Source of the DNA: Planctomycetaceae bacterium
GTDB lineage: Bacteria; Planctomycetota; Planctomycetia; Planctomycetales; Planctomycetaceae
Length of the DNA stretch: 64,000 bases
Direction: 5' to 3'
NCBI GenBank assembly: GCA_028284145.1
Contig: JANQSH010000186.1
Location: 53,149-117,148 of the forward strand
Positions 28,709 to 39,156 of the stretch are shown piece by piece. Every line of letters starts with the position of its first letter. Positions within the stretch are counted from its first letter, which is position 1. The notes beneath the pieces were generated by a model. It was given only the letters and a program-made list of their open reading frames with translations, searched no databases and was not told the origin of the DNA. Made by a program: the position numbers and the translations under genes.

Positions 28709-28785
28709 AGTTGAGCGGTGGCATTGAAGCTCGATCTTTGGTTTGAATATGACATCGTCAAAGAAACGAAAGCGCTGATCAGAAT

Positions 28786-31700
28786 ATGAATGACTCTGAG
28801 GTTCCGGGTGACGATGCGTCCGACGCTGAGTTATCGAAAGTCAAACCAGACTCAAACCCGGGTATTGGGAATTCCGATTCCAATGCTTCGTTGCAACTGG
28901 CCGAAGCGGAAAGATCGCAACCGGGAATGGCCGCCGCATTGACGGTCGCGTTGTTCGCTTTTGTGCTGGCGTTATCGCCCATCGATTGGACAACGACGCT
29001 GGTGCATATCAAGACAGGTGAGTATCTGGCAAATAATGGTTGGCTTCCACCGGAACACGATATTTTCTCACAGACGGCGACGAAAAGTATCTGGATCAAT
29101 GGGGCGTGGCTCTTCGATCTTCTCGTTTACGGCCTCTATCAAATTGGAGGTTTTGCCGTACTGACCATTTCCAAGGCGCTGGTCGTGGGGATTTCGTTTT
29201 TTCTTTTGATGCGGCTCTGCCGACAGAAAAGGAACGTGACCTGGAGTGTTGTGCTGGGGTTGTTGCTGGTTCTCGCCAGCCTTCCTCGGATGAACGTGTT
29301 ACCCGACATCATCACACTGCTGGGAGTCACATTGATTCTTGTCTTCTGGAATCAGTGGCGACTTCGTGGAAGTGCCGCCGCCTGGTGGAAAATGGTGCCG
29401 GTCTATCTGTTCTGGATCAACATGGACCCGCGCGCCTTTTTGGGGGTTGGTCTGTTATTGATTCTGCTGGTTGGAGAACTGTTACAGAGTTTTCTGTTTG
29501 ACCATCAACGAGAAGGCCCAACACTGGGAAAGGTGGGAATTGCGGGGTTGTTTTGCATCACCGCCGTCTTCGTGAATCCATTTGGCTACCGCGCGCTGTT
29601 CCAGTCACAGATTCTCTATGTGCGGGAGTATCCGCTGTCCCGGCAATATCTCGGTTTCGAGCAGATGCCCGAAGCCTTCTCGCTGGCAACACGTCTGAGT
29701 GAGCAATTACAGGATATCACTGTGCTGGCGGGAATCGGGTTGTTTTTCGTGGCACTATGGTTGTTGATTGCCCGCTGGCGCGGCGCCACGATCAGCCTGT
29801 TTCTGATGTTGTTTGCAGGACTGCTTGCAAGTCTTGCCGCCCGCTACGAACTCGCTATTGCCTCCCTGCTGTGGTTTGCGATCTCTTTGATTCAGATGGA
29901 AGCCCATTTGTCGGTCACTTCACTGAGCGATTCCTTTCGCGAATTGCGGATGGCCCGACTCAGTCGGCTGTTGGCGGGCGTGATGATGGTCACCATCCTT
30001 GTATTGGCGATCACCGGTCGCCTGGATCGACAGTTCGGCATCGGGTTGTCTCCGGCGTTACAAACGCGACTGGATGGTTTCGAAGACGCTTTTGAAACGA
30101 CTGTCAATAACCGACCGTTCCACACATCCATCTCAGACGGTGATGTGCTGGTCTGGTTTGATCAAAAGTCATTCGTCGACAGTCGTCTCCCGTTGTTCTC
30201 ACGCGATCCGCACGGTCTTGTCAAGGAGGAACCCATCTCTCCTGAATTGATCGATATTTTTCGCGACACGGTTGCAGCGCTCCGTAATCCTCAACCTTGG
30301 AATGTGACGGCAGCTCGCTCTGCAGGTTGGCGCGAGACTTTCGATCAGTTTCGGATTTCGCACGTGGTATTGGGTCTCTCGGAGTCGAAGGCTGATTACC
30401 GCGTCTTCAATCAGTTGGCCAGTTCGCCGATGTGGAACGTGACCGGACTGTATCCGACATGTGTGGTCATTTGCCGTAACGATTTTGATTTTCGCGAACA
30501 GCCTCTTCAGAACGCCAAAAGCCAGTTCGAGCAGAGGCGAGCGGACGTTCAAAAGGCAATCGACATGCGTTTGGCGGAGATGGCCGATGTGATCAAACAG
30601 GCATACGATCCCGAACAGGAGCCGGAAGAACTCGATCGCAACTGGCCGGAACCGGAGTTTTCTTTTTTGCAATTCGGTGAGTCGGAACAACCACCCGCAC
30701 TCAAAACACGGATGGCAAGCAATCGTGCACAATACCTGCGTGTAACGAATGATGGCCGCATTCCAATGAGTTTCAGTTATGCAACCGGCCTGGCCTATCT
30801 GGTCATTCGAGACGCAAATCGCGCGCTGAAAGAGAATCCCCGGGATGCCGAGGCTTACCTCGCGCTGGCCTCTGCGTATGGCTATCTCTGGATACATGAA
30901 AAAAATGCTTCGCAGAACACGCTTGGCCAGATACATCACCATTGGAGGTTGGCCCAAATCATGTCGGCGCTGTCGCTGGCCGCGGAAGTGGATCCGGACA
31001 GTGAGGAAACCTTATTGCGGCATATTCGTTTCTGTCTCCAGAACCGGCGGCGCGATGTGGCCATGACGTCGATCAACTCGTTGCTCGATCTGCTGCGACA
31101 ACGTGACGAGGATGAAGAGGTCAAGAAGCAGATTGAGAATCTGCAGAAGGTGTTTGCCGATTTACAGAAAGCGCAGGAGACTGAGATTAAGGGTGTCAAT
31201 AACCTGCAAGAACGGGGCGCGAACCTGGCGGATGCCGTTTCCATTCTTCAGCGAGACGGATTTCCGCTAACGGCTCTGGAACTGCTTTCCGGCGCTGAAT
31301 CTTCGGAGCTGCATCAAATGGCCGCCCCCGGTTTGTTGATTACGACTGGCCAGCCCAGCGAAGCAGACAAACAATTGCGGTTGAGGCAGGAAGCGGCTGA
31401 AGGAAATCTGACATACGATTGGTATTTTCATGCAGGTTTGGTCGCGACATTGCGAGCCGATTGCGAAACAGCAGCCAGGCATTGGCTGAAGAGTCTTGTC
31501 GTGATGCGAAAAGTCTCCGGTGGGAAAACGCCGCGTCTGAAGGATGAAACGCTCTTTGTGACGGGGGTTTCCTACCTTGAATCGGGTCATGTACAGAAGG
31601 CGAAAGAAATTTTTGAGCGGATTCTGCGTGAGAATCCCGAAACCCAGATTCGCCCGATTTTGTTTCTCTACCTGTTGTCGATGGGCGAAAAGGATATCAA

Positions 31701-31920
31701 ACCGTACCCCCCTTCCATGCGAACGCTGTTCCGTCCCATGCCGAGTCCGCCACCACCACCAATGCCATTCAATCCGCCGAAGCCACAAGCCGAAAGCAAA
31801 GCTCCCGTAGTGAGAGAGAGGAACCAAAAGCCATTGCCATCCGGCGAGGGAGTCAGGGATGGGATGCAAGACAAACCCGATATCCCCGACAAATCTGCCC
31901 CCTCAAACAAAAAACGATAA
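28786..31920 (+). CDS. Large membrane protein with GT-C-like N-terminus and TPR-type C-terminus
   Basis: This 1044-aa protein has a polar 45-residue head, then about ten membrane helices. The first outer loop (IKTGEYLANNGWLPPEHDIF...) looks like that of GT-C glycosyltransferases, but the usual catalytic acidic pair is not clear. From about residue 430 the protein is soluble; TPR-like helices (ENPRDAEAYLALASAYGYLW, PDSEETLLRHIRFCLQNRR, GVSYLESGHVQKAKEIFERIL) fill the last half. The C-terminal tail is proline-rich (SPPPPPMPFNPPKPQ). It may process a glycan or be a membrane scaffold. It follows serS by 77 bp. Confidence 0.7.
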   Translation: MNDSEVPGDDASDAELSKVKPDSNPGIGNSDSNASLQLAEAERSQPGMAAALTVALFAFVLALSPIDWTTTLVHIKTGEYLANNGWLPPEHDIFSQTATKSIWINGAWLFDLLVYGLYQIGGFAVLTISKALVVGISFFLLMRLCRQKRNVTWSVVLGLLLVLASLPRMNVLPDIITLLGVTLILVFWNQWRLRGSAAAWWKMVPVYLFWINMDPRAFLGVGLLLILLVGELLQSFLFDHQREGPTLGKVGIAGLFCITAVFVNPFGYRALFQSQILYVREYPLSRQYLGFEQMPEAFSLATRLSEQLQDITVLAGIGLFFVALWLLIARWRGATISLFLMLFAGLLASLAARYELAIASLLWFAISLIQMEAHLSVTSLSDSFRELRMARLSRLLAGVMMVTILVLAITGRLDRQFGIGLSPALQTRLDGFEDAFETTVNNRPFHTSISDGDVLVWFDQKSFVDSRLPLFSRDPHGLVKEEPISPELIDIFRDTVAALRNPQPWNVTAARSAGWRETFDQFRISHVVLGLSESKADYRVFNQLASSPMWNVTGLYPTCVVICRNDFDFREQPLQNAKSQFEQRRADVQKAIDMRLAEMADVIKQAYDPEQEPEELDRNWPEPEFSFLQFGESEQPPALKTRMASNRAQYLRVTNDGRIPMSFSYATGLAYLVIRDANRALKENPRDAEAYLALASAYGYLWIHEKNASQNTLGQIHHHWRLAQIMSALSLAAEVDPDSEETLLRHIRFCLQNRRRDVAMTSINSLLDLLRQRDEDEEVKKQIENLQKVFADLQKAQETEIKGVNNLQERGANLADAVSILQRDGFPLTALELLSGAESSELHQMAAPGLLITTGQPSEADKQLRLRQEAAEGNLTYDWYFHAGLVATLRADCETAARHWLKSLVVMRKVSGGKTPRLKDETLFVTGVSYLESGHVQKAKEIFERILRENPETQIRPILFLYLLSMGEKDIKPYPPSMRTLFRPMPSPPPPPMPFNPPKPQAESKAPVVRERNQKPLPSGEGVRDGMQDKPDIPDKSAPSNKKR

Positions 31921-31946
31921 CGGGGCCACAGACGATCCGTGATGGT

Positions 31947-33602
31947 TCACTCAGCCAGGGATTTCCAGCGGTTGGTCAGTATCTTTGTAGCGGCCGCGTC
32001 GCCTGCATTGAGGTCTTTCGACATCAGTACCGATGCGGCTTCGGCGAATGCACCCTCTTGTGCCAAAGCGGTTGCCAGGGCACGGCGACAAGCCGTTGCC
32101 CATTGACCATCTTCATAAAGCGCCAGATAGTCCCTCATCATCTCCGCAGCGGTTGCACTATCTCCCTGCTCAAGTTGGCAAAGAGCGGTCCAGAAATAGG
32201 CGGCTTCGGTTGCCTCGGCATACGTTTCCGGAATCCCTTCGGGATAGGCCCATTCCGGACGTGGGAGCATTCGCAACCTCACCGATTGGTAATGCTGAAT
32301 GGCGTCGGCATAGTGCGCGTTCACATCGCTCGATTTTTCCCCCCAAAGTTGCTGCAACCGAGCCTTGTGCATTTCCCGCATCGCTTCGCCGAATTCCATT
32401 CGCATTGCTTCATCATCGCGGTCCGTCGGGATAAATGGCGTACCAAGCCATTCCAACGAACGTTCGTAGATCTTTCGAGACGCCTCGCTCATTTTTTTGA
32501 CGTCGTGATCGAAGGTGGCGGACTTTGACCAGAGAGCAATATCCGACTCGGCAATGCTGCCCTCACCCGCCTCAACAATCGCGGTGATGGCTCCCGGGCC
32601 AACCTGATTGTCAAACAGCGACCGGGCAATGATGACCGAACGATCTCCCGTCAATTCCAACTGAAATCGCTGCATGCGAATGGACCACGCCCGCGCTGGT
32701 TCAATCAAATGCACGTTCGGTGATTTCAGCAAATCCGCCGACAGCCGATACGGTTTGCCCAATGCGTCGTTCCAGTTTCCCAGCCCGGTGTCACCTGCGA
32801 CCATTGTTTTCAACGTCGCTGGCTGAGTAATGATTGCATCGTTATCAGATTGTTCCGTCGCTGGAATCGGCAGCCCCAACACGGGGTCGAACAGGAAAAT
32901 CTGCTTGTTGAGCAGACAGCCGACCAACCAATCGTTTCCAAAAGTTGAATTGTCCGCTACTGGTGTCTCCTTCGGTGCAATAACAACGGTGTCGAGCCCG
33001 AGTTGACGCATCATTCCGGCAAACAGCCCAGCGCGATGAACGCTTGAGCCGCGACCGATCAGTAAGGCATCAAACGGAGAGACATAATCTCCAACGGCTT
33101 CGTCGAGCTGGACATTACGCACCACGTACGACCATGTCCCAACCATCCGCTCGAGGTCGGTCTCTGCCGAATTGACCAGTGTGTTGACAACCGATTGATT
33201 GACCAGACAGTCCCGCAGGTAGCGAGCATCCCGCATGTCGAAGCGATCCGATGTGTAGTCCTCAAACGGTCCGATAGCCATCATCTTTTTCGCCGCAGAG
33301 CGATTCTCATCCGAGAGTGTCAGTTGTTCGTGAGATTCATTGAGACAGGTGGAATTCCATTGATTGAGCAGCACGGTCGCGGAATCGGCATCGGAACTGA
33401 TTTCCAGTCGATCCGGCCGCGTCATATCGAGTACGCCGCTCACCAGCTCTTCACACTGATTGCTGGCTGAATTGTTGTTGCGATTCGTGTTCGTGTTCGG
33501 CGGAGAGGAATCGGGACAGCCGGTGAGCAACAGCGGCCAGAGAAGCCCGGCTCCAATGAAAACCGGATAAAATTTGTCGAAGGAAAAACGCAAACGTGTC
33601 AT
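31947..33602 (-). CDS. Lipoprotein with transglutaminase-like region and TPRs
   Basis: This 551-aa protein has a lipobox (PLLLTGC, Cys near 29), then an Asn/Thr-rich linker. Residues about 150-300 resemble a transglutaminase-like fold ([32 protein letters not shown]), but the usual catalytic Cys is replaced by Ser in GRGSSVHRA, so peptidase activity is doubtful. The C-terminus has helical repeats ([21 protein letters not shown]). The ATG overlaps the kdsA stop by 4 bp (ATGA), so the two are translationally coupled. A role at the outer membrane or in the cell wall is an inference from this. Confidence 0.72.
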   Translation of the reverse strand: MTRLRFSFDKFYPVFIGAGLLWPLLLTGCPDSSPPNTNTNRNNNSASNQCEELVSGVLDMTRPDRLEISSDADSATVLLNQWNSTCLNESHEQLTLSDENRSAAKKMMAIGPFEDYTSDRFDMRDARYLRDCLVNQSVVNTLVNSAETDLERMVGTWSYVVRNVQLDEAVGDYVSPFDALLIGRGSSVHRAGLFAGMMRQLGLDTVVIAPKETPVADNSTFGNDWLVGCLLNKQIFLFDPVLGLPIPATEQSDNDAIITQPATLKTMVAGDTGLGNWNDALGKPYRLSADLLKSPNVHLIEPARAWSIRMQRFQLELTGDRSVIIARSLFDNQVGPGAITAIVEAGEGSIAESDIALWSKSATFDHDVKKMSEASRKIYERSLEWLGTPFIPTDRDDEAMRMEFGEAMREMHKARLQQLWGEKSSDVNAHYADAIQHYQSVRLRMLPRPEWAYPEGIPETYAEATEAAYFWTALCQLEQGDSATAAEMMRDYLALYEDGQWATACRRALATALAQEGAFAEAASVLMSKDLNAGDAAATKILTNRWKSLAE

Positions 33603-34441
33603 GGTTGAATCATCTCATTTACGATGGAACGAAGGCTTGTCAATTGTTTGATCAATGCGGGAAGTTCATCCAGCGGAATCATGTTCGGGCCATCGCTCAT
33701 TGCCGCATCGGGATTTGGATGCGTTTCAAAGAAAACGGCATCGGCACCGCACGCCACGGCAGCTCGCGCTAACGGAGCCACCATCTTGCGTTGCCCGCCT
33801 GTTGTCTTTCCGCCAGGTGTCTGCACACTGTGTGTTGCATCGAACACAACCGGTGGCCCCAGGTTCTTCATAATCGGGATCGCCCGCATGTCATTCACCA
33901 GTCGACCATAGCCGAACGTCGTTCCCCGCTCTGTCAGCAGAATGTCCGAACAACCCGACTCTTCACACTTTTGGACAATATGTTCGCAATCTTCCGGCGC
34001 GATGAACTGAGGCTTTTTGACGTTGACCACTCCACCATGTCGTTTCGCTGCGATTGCGGCTGCCTGAATCAGGTCTGTTTGCCGGGCCAGAAATGCAGGA
34101 ATTTGCAGGATATTACAAATCTCTGCCGCAGGGTCGGCCTGGTCTGGCGCGTGAATATCTGTGGTCACTGGCAGGCCGGTTACCTGTTTCACCCGGCTCA
34201 GAATCTCCACCCCGGCTTCGAGACCGGGACCACGAAAACTCTCCAGACTGGTTCGGTTGGCTTTGTCAAAACTCGACTTGAATACGATTTGGCAACCGGT
34301 CTCCGACGCGATCTCTGCCAGTCGACCGGCAACTGACATGACGAGTTCGTCACTTTCGATCACACAGGGACCGGCGATAAACAACAGCGGCTTTCCATCA
34401 CCGCACTCCAGTTGCTGGATCGTCACGGGGTGATTGGGCAT
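33599..34441 (-). CDS. kdsA: 3-deoxy-8-phosphooctulonate synthase (metal-dependent class)
   Basis: This 280-aa enzyme condenses PEP with arabinose 5-phosphate to give KDO-8-phosphate, the first committed step of KDO synthesis for lipopolysaccharide. The N-terminus IAGPCVIES carries Cys26, the metal ligand of the metal-dependent class; class I enzymes have Asn there. [25 protein letters not shown] and [11 protein letters not shown] are all present. Its presence supports a Gram-negative type envelope with KDO-containing lipid A. It is followed in overlap by a lipoprotein gene. Confidence 0.95.
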   Translation of the reverse strand: MPNHPVTIQQLECGDGKPLLFIAGPCVIESDELVMSVAGRLAEIASETGCQIVFKSSFDKANRTSLESFRGPGLEAGVEILSRVKQVTGLPVTTDIHAPDQADPAAEICNILQIPAFLARQTDLIQAAAIAAKRHGGVVNVKKPQFIAPEDCEHIVQKCEESGCSDILLTERGTTFGYGRLVNDMRAIPIMKNLGPPVVFDATHSVQTPGGKTTGGQRKMVAPLARAAVACGADAVFFETHPNPDAAMSDGPNMIPLDELPALIKQLTSLRSIVNEMIQP

Positions 34442-34597
34442 GAGGCGTCCTGTGTCGTGCGAAAGGAAATCGAAAATGAAAACCGCGGATATGATTCTCG
34501 ACAGGGTTCAAGATAAAAACGACCCACTGAATCGATCACTCACAGCGTAGCGATTCCTGGCTTTCTCCGGCAAGTCTATCTTCGTGTGAAACGAGGG

Positions 34598-35353
34598 TCA
34601 CAACGCACGTCGACTAAAGTCTCGCAATTCGATCAGCGACGAGATTTGCATTTTCGCGGTTGCTCTGTTGTCATTGCTGTTGCCGCGCACAAGTTCGACA
34701 GCGTGCATGCCGACTTGTCGGGCGGGCTGAACATCGTTATCCAGCGAGTCTCCCACCATCAGGATCTGTCCCGCCGGACAATCCAATTGTTCAATCACCC
34801 GTCTGTAAAACCCCAAACCAGGCTTCCTTGTTCCCAACTCCGATGAAATCAATCGCCTCTCGAATGCCTTCAATTCCTCATGTCCATCGCAAATGGCATG
34901 CAGTCGCCGATCGAAGTTACTGGCGATGGCAACCCGTATTTCCATCTCAGAAAGCGATTGAGTGGTGGTGGACACATCGGGAAAACAGGACCAATGTTCT
35001 GGTTGCGCGAAATGATGGGATAGGTACTGGTAACATTCATCGATACATTCGACGTCCGCAACCACCTCGCCGACAATCTCACGCCAACGTGCGTCTTCCA
35101 TTTCTTCGTTCGTCTGATACGGATCGTCTGAGCAAATTGGTCCGACATATGAATTCGGAATGGCATGTTCAAGTTGGGCGAAAGAAATCGAAAACCGACG
35201 CCCAATTTCATCTGAGGAAAGTTTTGAACCGTAATGCACGGCGGCTTGATGATAGACCTCAATGATGTTTGGTACGGGGTAGATGATTGTCCCAACGGCA
35301 TCGAAGACGATCCAGCGAATCGAATTCCATTGGGGTGATTCCGTGTCAGACAT
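34598..35353 (-). CDS. HAD-superfamily hydrolase with altered motif I
   Basis: This 251-aa HAD protein has motif I FDAVGT (Asp18), where the second Asp of DxDGT is Val20, as in HDHD3-type members. Motif II is ASN, motif III the Lys of TRKPGLGFY and motif IV MVGDSLDNDV. The cap is of helical C1 type. Loss of the general acid/base Asp often means weak phosphatase activity or a different reaction. The ATG overlaps the 3' end of the upstream enolase-superfamily gene by 8 bp, so both are likely made together. Confidence 0.82.
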   Translation of the reverse strand: MSDTESPQWNSIRWIVFDAVGTIIYPVPNIIEVYHQAAVHYGSKLSSDEIGRRFSISFAQLEHAIPNSYVGPICSDDPYQTNEEMEDARWREIVGEVVADVECIDECYQYLSHHFAQPEHWSCFPDVSTTTQSLSEMEIRVAIASNFDRRLHAICDGHEELKAFERRLISSELGTRKPGLGFYRRVIEQLDCPAGQILMVGDSLDNDVQPARQVGMHAVELVRGNSNDNRATAKMQISSLIELRDFSRRAL

Positions 35354-36530
35354 TAATCTTCCAATGATCTTCCCGGACTTTCACCCGGTCGAGTGCGATG
35401 CGATCGATTTCGATTCCCAATCCTGGTTTTGCGATCGCGCTGGCAATCCCCCGCCTTTTGAAAGTGAGGTCTTCGGTCGTCAGGGCTTCTCGGACCAGAT
35501 GACGATCGTAACTTCCTTCGAGATAGCGAATGTTGCCGACTGAGCAGGCGAAGTGGCGACCTGCGGCCGAAAGGATGCCCGTTTCCCCAACCTGGCATCC
35601 AAGCTGGTAACCCAATCCGGCATCATACGCCTTCGCAGCCAGATGCAGAGAATTGATCAGCCCGCCACACTTTGAGATGCGAATGTTGAACAGATCGCAA
35701 GTCTGCTGTTCGATCGCTTTTTCGCCATCGGTCAGGCTGCAGAGGCTTTCATCCAGCATGATCGGTACCGGGATCTCTTTTCGTACTGCTGCCAGACCCG
35801 TGGTCAGTTCCACCGGAACTGGTTGCTCGATGGCCGTGACATTCATTGGAATCAACGGTTCAAGTTTGCTGACGAGGTTGTTGCAGGTCCAGGCTTCGTT
35901 GGCATCGATTCGAATATCAACGTCGCTGCCCAGCATCCAGCGAACCCGTTTCAGTAATGCGGCATCATCGGCTCCTTCAACACCAACCTTCACTTTGCAC
36001 TGGTGAAAACCGTAGTACCGCATCTTCCAGGCACTCCACAATTCCCTGAATGGGCTGGCCGAGGTGATCGCCCCGCTGTATTGCACTTGCTCACGACGTT
36101 TTTGTATCGATTTCGTGGAGGGTAATTCCTCAGCGAGGTCGCTTAGCGGGCGTCCCCATCGTCGGAAGGTGGCATCAAGAATGCTCAGTTCAACAGCGCA
36201 CCGAACGGCGTTGCCAAAGCAGTCTCGTCTGGCTGACGTGGCTGCCGGGAAATGAAACTGTTCGCAAAGTGCGATCAAATCGCTGATCGTTTCAAACGGC
36301 TCGGCGATCAATCGGGTCCAGCCGGGGGAATGAAGAAGGTCAAATGTGGACTGGATGGTTTCACCCGTCACATACATGCGCGGGAGACCTTCTCCCCAGC
36401 CTTCCGTGCCGTCATCCAGTCGACAACAGACAAAGAGGGAATCGTTAGCTGACCGAGTGTGCGACGCATGACGGATCTGTTTGCGGAGTGGAATCCGTCC
36501 ATGCCAGGCGATCAACTCTGAGATTCGCAT
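35346..36530 (-). CDS. Enolase-superfamily (muconate cycloisomerase / dipeptide epimerase-like) enzyme
   Basis: This 394-aa protein has the muconate-lactonizing subgroup pattern: KVKVG with Lys179/Lys181, the metal ligands Asp209 (RIDANEAW), Glu235 (IEQPVP) and Asp260 (LDESL), and the second base Lys287 in ISKCGG, followed by LGCQVGETGILSA. Such enzymes take a proton next to a carboxylate; o-succinylbenzoate synthase and L-Ala-D/L-Glu epimerase share these residues. No menaquinone gene is near, so dipeptide epimerase or a related reaction is as likely. The stop lies within the HAD gene start. Confidence 0.83.
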   Translation of the reverse strand: MRISELIAWHGRIPLRKQIRHASHTRSANDSLFVCCRLDDGTEGWGEGLPRMYVTGETIQSTFDLLHSPGWTRLIAEPFETISDLIALCEQFHFPAATSARRDCFGNAVRCAVELSILDATFRRWGRPLSDLAEELPSTKSIQKRREQVQYSGAITSASPFRELWSAWKMRYYGFHQCKVKVGVEGADDAALLKRVRWMLGSDVDIRIDANEAWTCNNLVSKLEPLIPMNVTAIEQPVPVELTTGLAAVRKEIPVPIMLDESLCSLTDGEKAIEQQTCDLFNIRISKCGGLINSLHLAAKAYDAGLGYQLGCQVGETGILSAAGRHFACSVGNIRYLEGSYDRHLVREALTTEDLTFKRRGIASAIAKPGLGIEIDRIALDRVKVREDHWKINV

Positions 36531-36586
36531 GCCGGTCCTTGCGCAGAGAGCGAAACGGCGTGACGCAGGATTTTCGCCACAGCAGG

Positions 36587-36874
36587 TTATTGGATAATCG
36601 CCAGGATGTCCGATTCCGACAGCAACAACAACGATTCCCCGTCGACGTCGACTTCTGTTCCGGCATAGCTGGTGAAGACCACTCGGTCTCCCTCCATGAC
36701 CTGGAACTCCACTCGTTCACCGTTGGACAAACGCACCCCATCTCCCACACTCAGGACACGCCCCTGGGCCGGCTGCTCCTGCGCGGAATCCGGAAGGACA
36801 ATCCCCCCTGCTGTCTGGGCTTCGGCTTCAATTCTCTTCAAAACGACCTTGTCCCCGATGGGCACAATCTTCAT
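36587..36874 (-). CDS. groES: Co-chaperonin GroES
   Basis: With the ATG at 36874 (GGAGAAACC upstream) the 95-aa product is the usual GroES length; a longer frame upstream lacks support. It opens KIVPIGDKVVLKRIE, contains the mobile loop with TAGGIVLPDSAQEQPAQG and ends YAGTEVDVDG...DILAII. GroES caps the GroEL ring during protein folding. No groEL follows; the next gene on this strand is the enolase-superfamily gene, 56 bp downstream, so this is a lone copy, as often in planctomycetes with several chaperonin loci. Confidence 0.93.
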   Translation of the reverse strand: MKIVPIGDKVVLKRIEAEAQTAGGIVLPDSAQEQPAQGRVLSVGDGVRLSNGERVEFQVMEGDRVVFTSYAGTEVDVDGESLLLLSESDILAIIQ

Positions 36875-37098
36875 GGAGGTTTCTCCAATTCGCAAAACGA
36901 GAACAGTCCCCGCCGGATACGTTCGAGCAATCAATTGCGGGACGACTGGTAGAACAACTCTACTCTAACGACTGATGTTCGGGCGATGCAATGATGATCC
37001 AGTTCCCGGTGTATCTGGTTATTCTGAAAAGCATTGTGTCGATGCTTTGTGGATCACCTTTTTCGACAATTGGGGCTGACAATAATCTGGAAAACTGG

Positions 37099-37200
37099 TA
37101 TAGCAGTTCACCTTCTGGTGTGACGTCTCTGGCTCGTGGGGACCTGTATTTGCCGGTCTAACGACACCCATCGCGGCACAGAAGAGCGTGATACGCTCCA
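37099..37200 (+). repeat. Family A palindromic repeat, copy 10
   Basis: TATAGCAGTTCACC...GATACGCTCC. The central stem pairs GACC with GGTC where the consensus has GGCC/GGCC, a second case of a paired substitution. Its right end is joined to a family B repeat. Confidence 0.85.
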
Positions 37201-37308
37201 GTGCCTCGTCAAGGCTTTGTTTTGGGGTACGAATTACGAATTGACACAATCCGCTCCGTTGTCGCTTCTTGTAACGTCATCAAACCCTGACTTCCAGCCG
37301 GAACACTG
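37199..37308 (-). repeat. Family B repeat, copy 2
   Basis: Reads CAGTGCC...GGAACACTG on the plus strand, so its ends form short inverted repeats (CAGTG/CACTG). It directly abuts family A copy 10. Confidence 0.75.
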
Positions 37309-37481
37309 CACCAGTAAGTCACACCTTGACAATCGTCCTGGGCCGAGAAACGTCCTGGGCTGAGAATTGACCGATCGCCGTTGAAAGAATGTGTTGCACT
37401 GTCGAACGGTCATTGTTCAACCGTTGATCCACCAGATCATTCGTTCCGAAATCAATCGCGCATCAGTTCAGGGAGGACAGA

Positions 37482-38666
37482 ATGGGCGTACCAATATCCC
37501 AGATGTGGACCGTGGCTTCTTATGTGCTGGGCAAAAAGATCCGCCGCGAGAAACGTTATCCACTGGTGCTGATGCTCGAACCTTTGTTCCGCTGCAATCT
37601 CGCCTGCGCAGGATGTGGGAAGATTCAATATCCGGCAGAGATCCTGCGAAAAAATCTCTCTCCTGAAGACTGTTTTCGCGCGGTCGATGAATGTGGTGCA
37701 CCGATCGTATCAATTCCGGGTGGGGAGCCTTTGCTGCATCCTCAAATCGATGAGATTGTCGCCGGGCTTGTTGAACGGAAAAAATACATCTACCTCTGCA
37801 CAAATGCACTCCTGCTGAAAAAGCACCTCTCGAAATTCCAGCCGACAAAGTACCTCAGTTTCTCTGTTCACCTCGATGGATTGCGGGAAGAACATGATGA
37901 GGCCGTTTGTCGAGAAGGGGTTTACGATGTGGCAATTGATGCGATCAAGACAGCAGTCGAAGCCGGTTTTCGAGTGACTACCAATACCACTCTGTTCAAC
38001 ACGGCCGATCCCGATCGGGTCAGGCAAATGTTTGATACGTTGATGGATTTGGGAGTGGAAGGGATGATGGTCTCTCCCGGTTATCCCTATGAAAAGGCGC
38101 CGGATCAGGAGCATTTCCTGCATCGCCGGCAAACCATGCGTCTGTTTCGCAAGGCGCTTGGCAATCCGAAAAAGCACTGGCATTTCAACCAGTCGCCGCT
38201 TTTCGTCGAATTTCTGAAAGGCAATGTCGAACTCGAATGCACCCCCTGGGGGAACCCGACATACAACGTCTTTGGCTGGCAGAGACCTTGCTATCTTCTG
38301 CAGGAAGGCTATTGCAAGACCTTTCAGGAATTGCTGGACACCACGGACTGGGAGAATTATGGACGGGCCAGCGGGAATCCCAAATGTGAAGACTGCATGG
38401 TTCATTGCGGGTTTGAACCGACAGCCGTGTCGGAAACATTCGGCTCACTTCACTCTCTGTTGAAGGTTGCCCGTCTCACACTTTTCGGTACGAAAGACGA
38501 ATCGCAACTGCCCGAGCTGGAATCGGTTGATCCTCCGGTTCCACATTTTGATCGGCGGGAAATCAGCGTCACGCTCGATGATCTGCAATCCTCAGCGGAA
38601 TTGTACAATATGCCGAACCGCGAACGTGATACCGTGACGGCAATGTCTAGAGCGCGTCCGACTTAA
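37482..38666 (+). CDS. hpnH: Adenosylhopane synthase, radical SAM protein HpnH
   Basis: This 394-aa protein has the radical SAM cluster motif C38-x3-C42-x2-C45 ([10 protein letters not shown]), [11 protein letters not shown] and a C-terminal DUF3463-type region with [12 protein letters not shown]. It matches HpnH, which adds the 5'-deoxyadenosyl radical to diploptene to give adenosylhopane, the first step of extended hopanoids. No other hopanoid gene is next to it in this window. A very good ribosome site (GGGAGGACAG) precedes the ATG. Confidence 0.93.
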   Translation: MGVPISQMWTVASYVLGKKIRREKRYPLVLMLEPLFRCNLACAGCGKIQYPAEILRKNLSPEDCFRAVDECGAPIVSIPGGEPLLHPQIDEIVAGLVERKKYIYLCTNALLLKKHLSKFQPTKYLSFSVHLDGLREEHDEAVCREGVYDVAIDAIKTAVEAGFRVTTNTTLFNTADPDRVRQMFDTLMDLGVEGMMVSPGYPYEKAPDQEHFLHRRQTMRLFRKALGNPKKHWHFNQSPLFVEFLKGNVELECTPWGNPTYNVFGWQRPCYLLQEGYCKTFQELLDTTDWENYGRASGNPKCEDCMVHCGFEPTAVSETFGSLHSLLKVARLTLFGTKDESQLPELESVDPPVPHFDRREISVTLDDLQSSAELYNMPNRERDTVTAMSRARPT

Positions 38667-39156
38667 ACGTAGCGTCATCCGAACGGGTATTTCAGTTCCA
38701 AATGGTCCGCCAGCCGCTACGATAAAACTAGACGTAGTCTAGCGACACAATGACATCAGACTAAGAACCAGGGGATAAAACCGCCGTTTCGTTGAAAAAC
38801 GACGAGGAAATCAGCATTTGTGGCGTGCTCTGTCCGGATGCAATAAAGAGTGCAATACCTTCCAGACGGAAACATTGCATGAAAAAGCCGCGGATCTCAT
38901 GTGAATCTTTCGTGTCGTTGCTCGACTTGCTCTTTCATCACATCAGCGCACGCTTGTTGCATCAGAATTGTCTGGTGGGCGGGTTGGCGTTCACTCTCTT
39001 CATTCGGTAGAATCCGCAAATGAGTCAAGTTGCATAGAATGAGCCCTATGCAGCGACGAAGTGCAATTTGCGGGTTGACGGACCGACTGTTCGGAACTCA
39101 ACCCTTTTACATGTTCGGAACAGGTTGGATTCCAGGTTAGACGAGAGAGGGCAACG
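38667..39156. other. 490-bp spacer with hairpin and direct repeats
   Basis: It contains CTAGAC-GTA-GTCTAG at 38728-38742, no T-run after it, and the repeated TGTTCGGAAC upstream of the Tyr-rich protein gene. A 72-codon frame at 38792-39010 is weak and probably not coding. Confidence 0.4.
39088..39121 (+). promoter_or_regulatory. Direct repeat TGTTCGGAAC, possible ECF-type promoter
   Basis: Two exact TGTTCGGAAC copies (39088-39097, 39112-39121). GGAAC at 39093 followed 15 bp later by GTT resembles the GGAAC-N15/16-GTT layout of ECF sigma-dependent promoters. This is pattern matching only. Confidence 0.35.

Larger units (their letters stand above)
36875..37481. other. 607-bp spacer with abutting A and B repeats
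   Basis: Between the divergent groES and hpnH genes. It contains family A copy 10 and family B copy 2 joined end to end; the last 170 bp should hold the hpnH promoter, but no clear boxes stand out. Confidence 0.5.
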
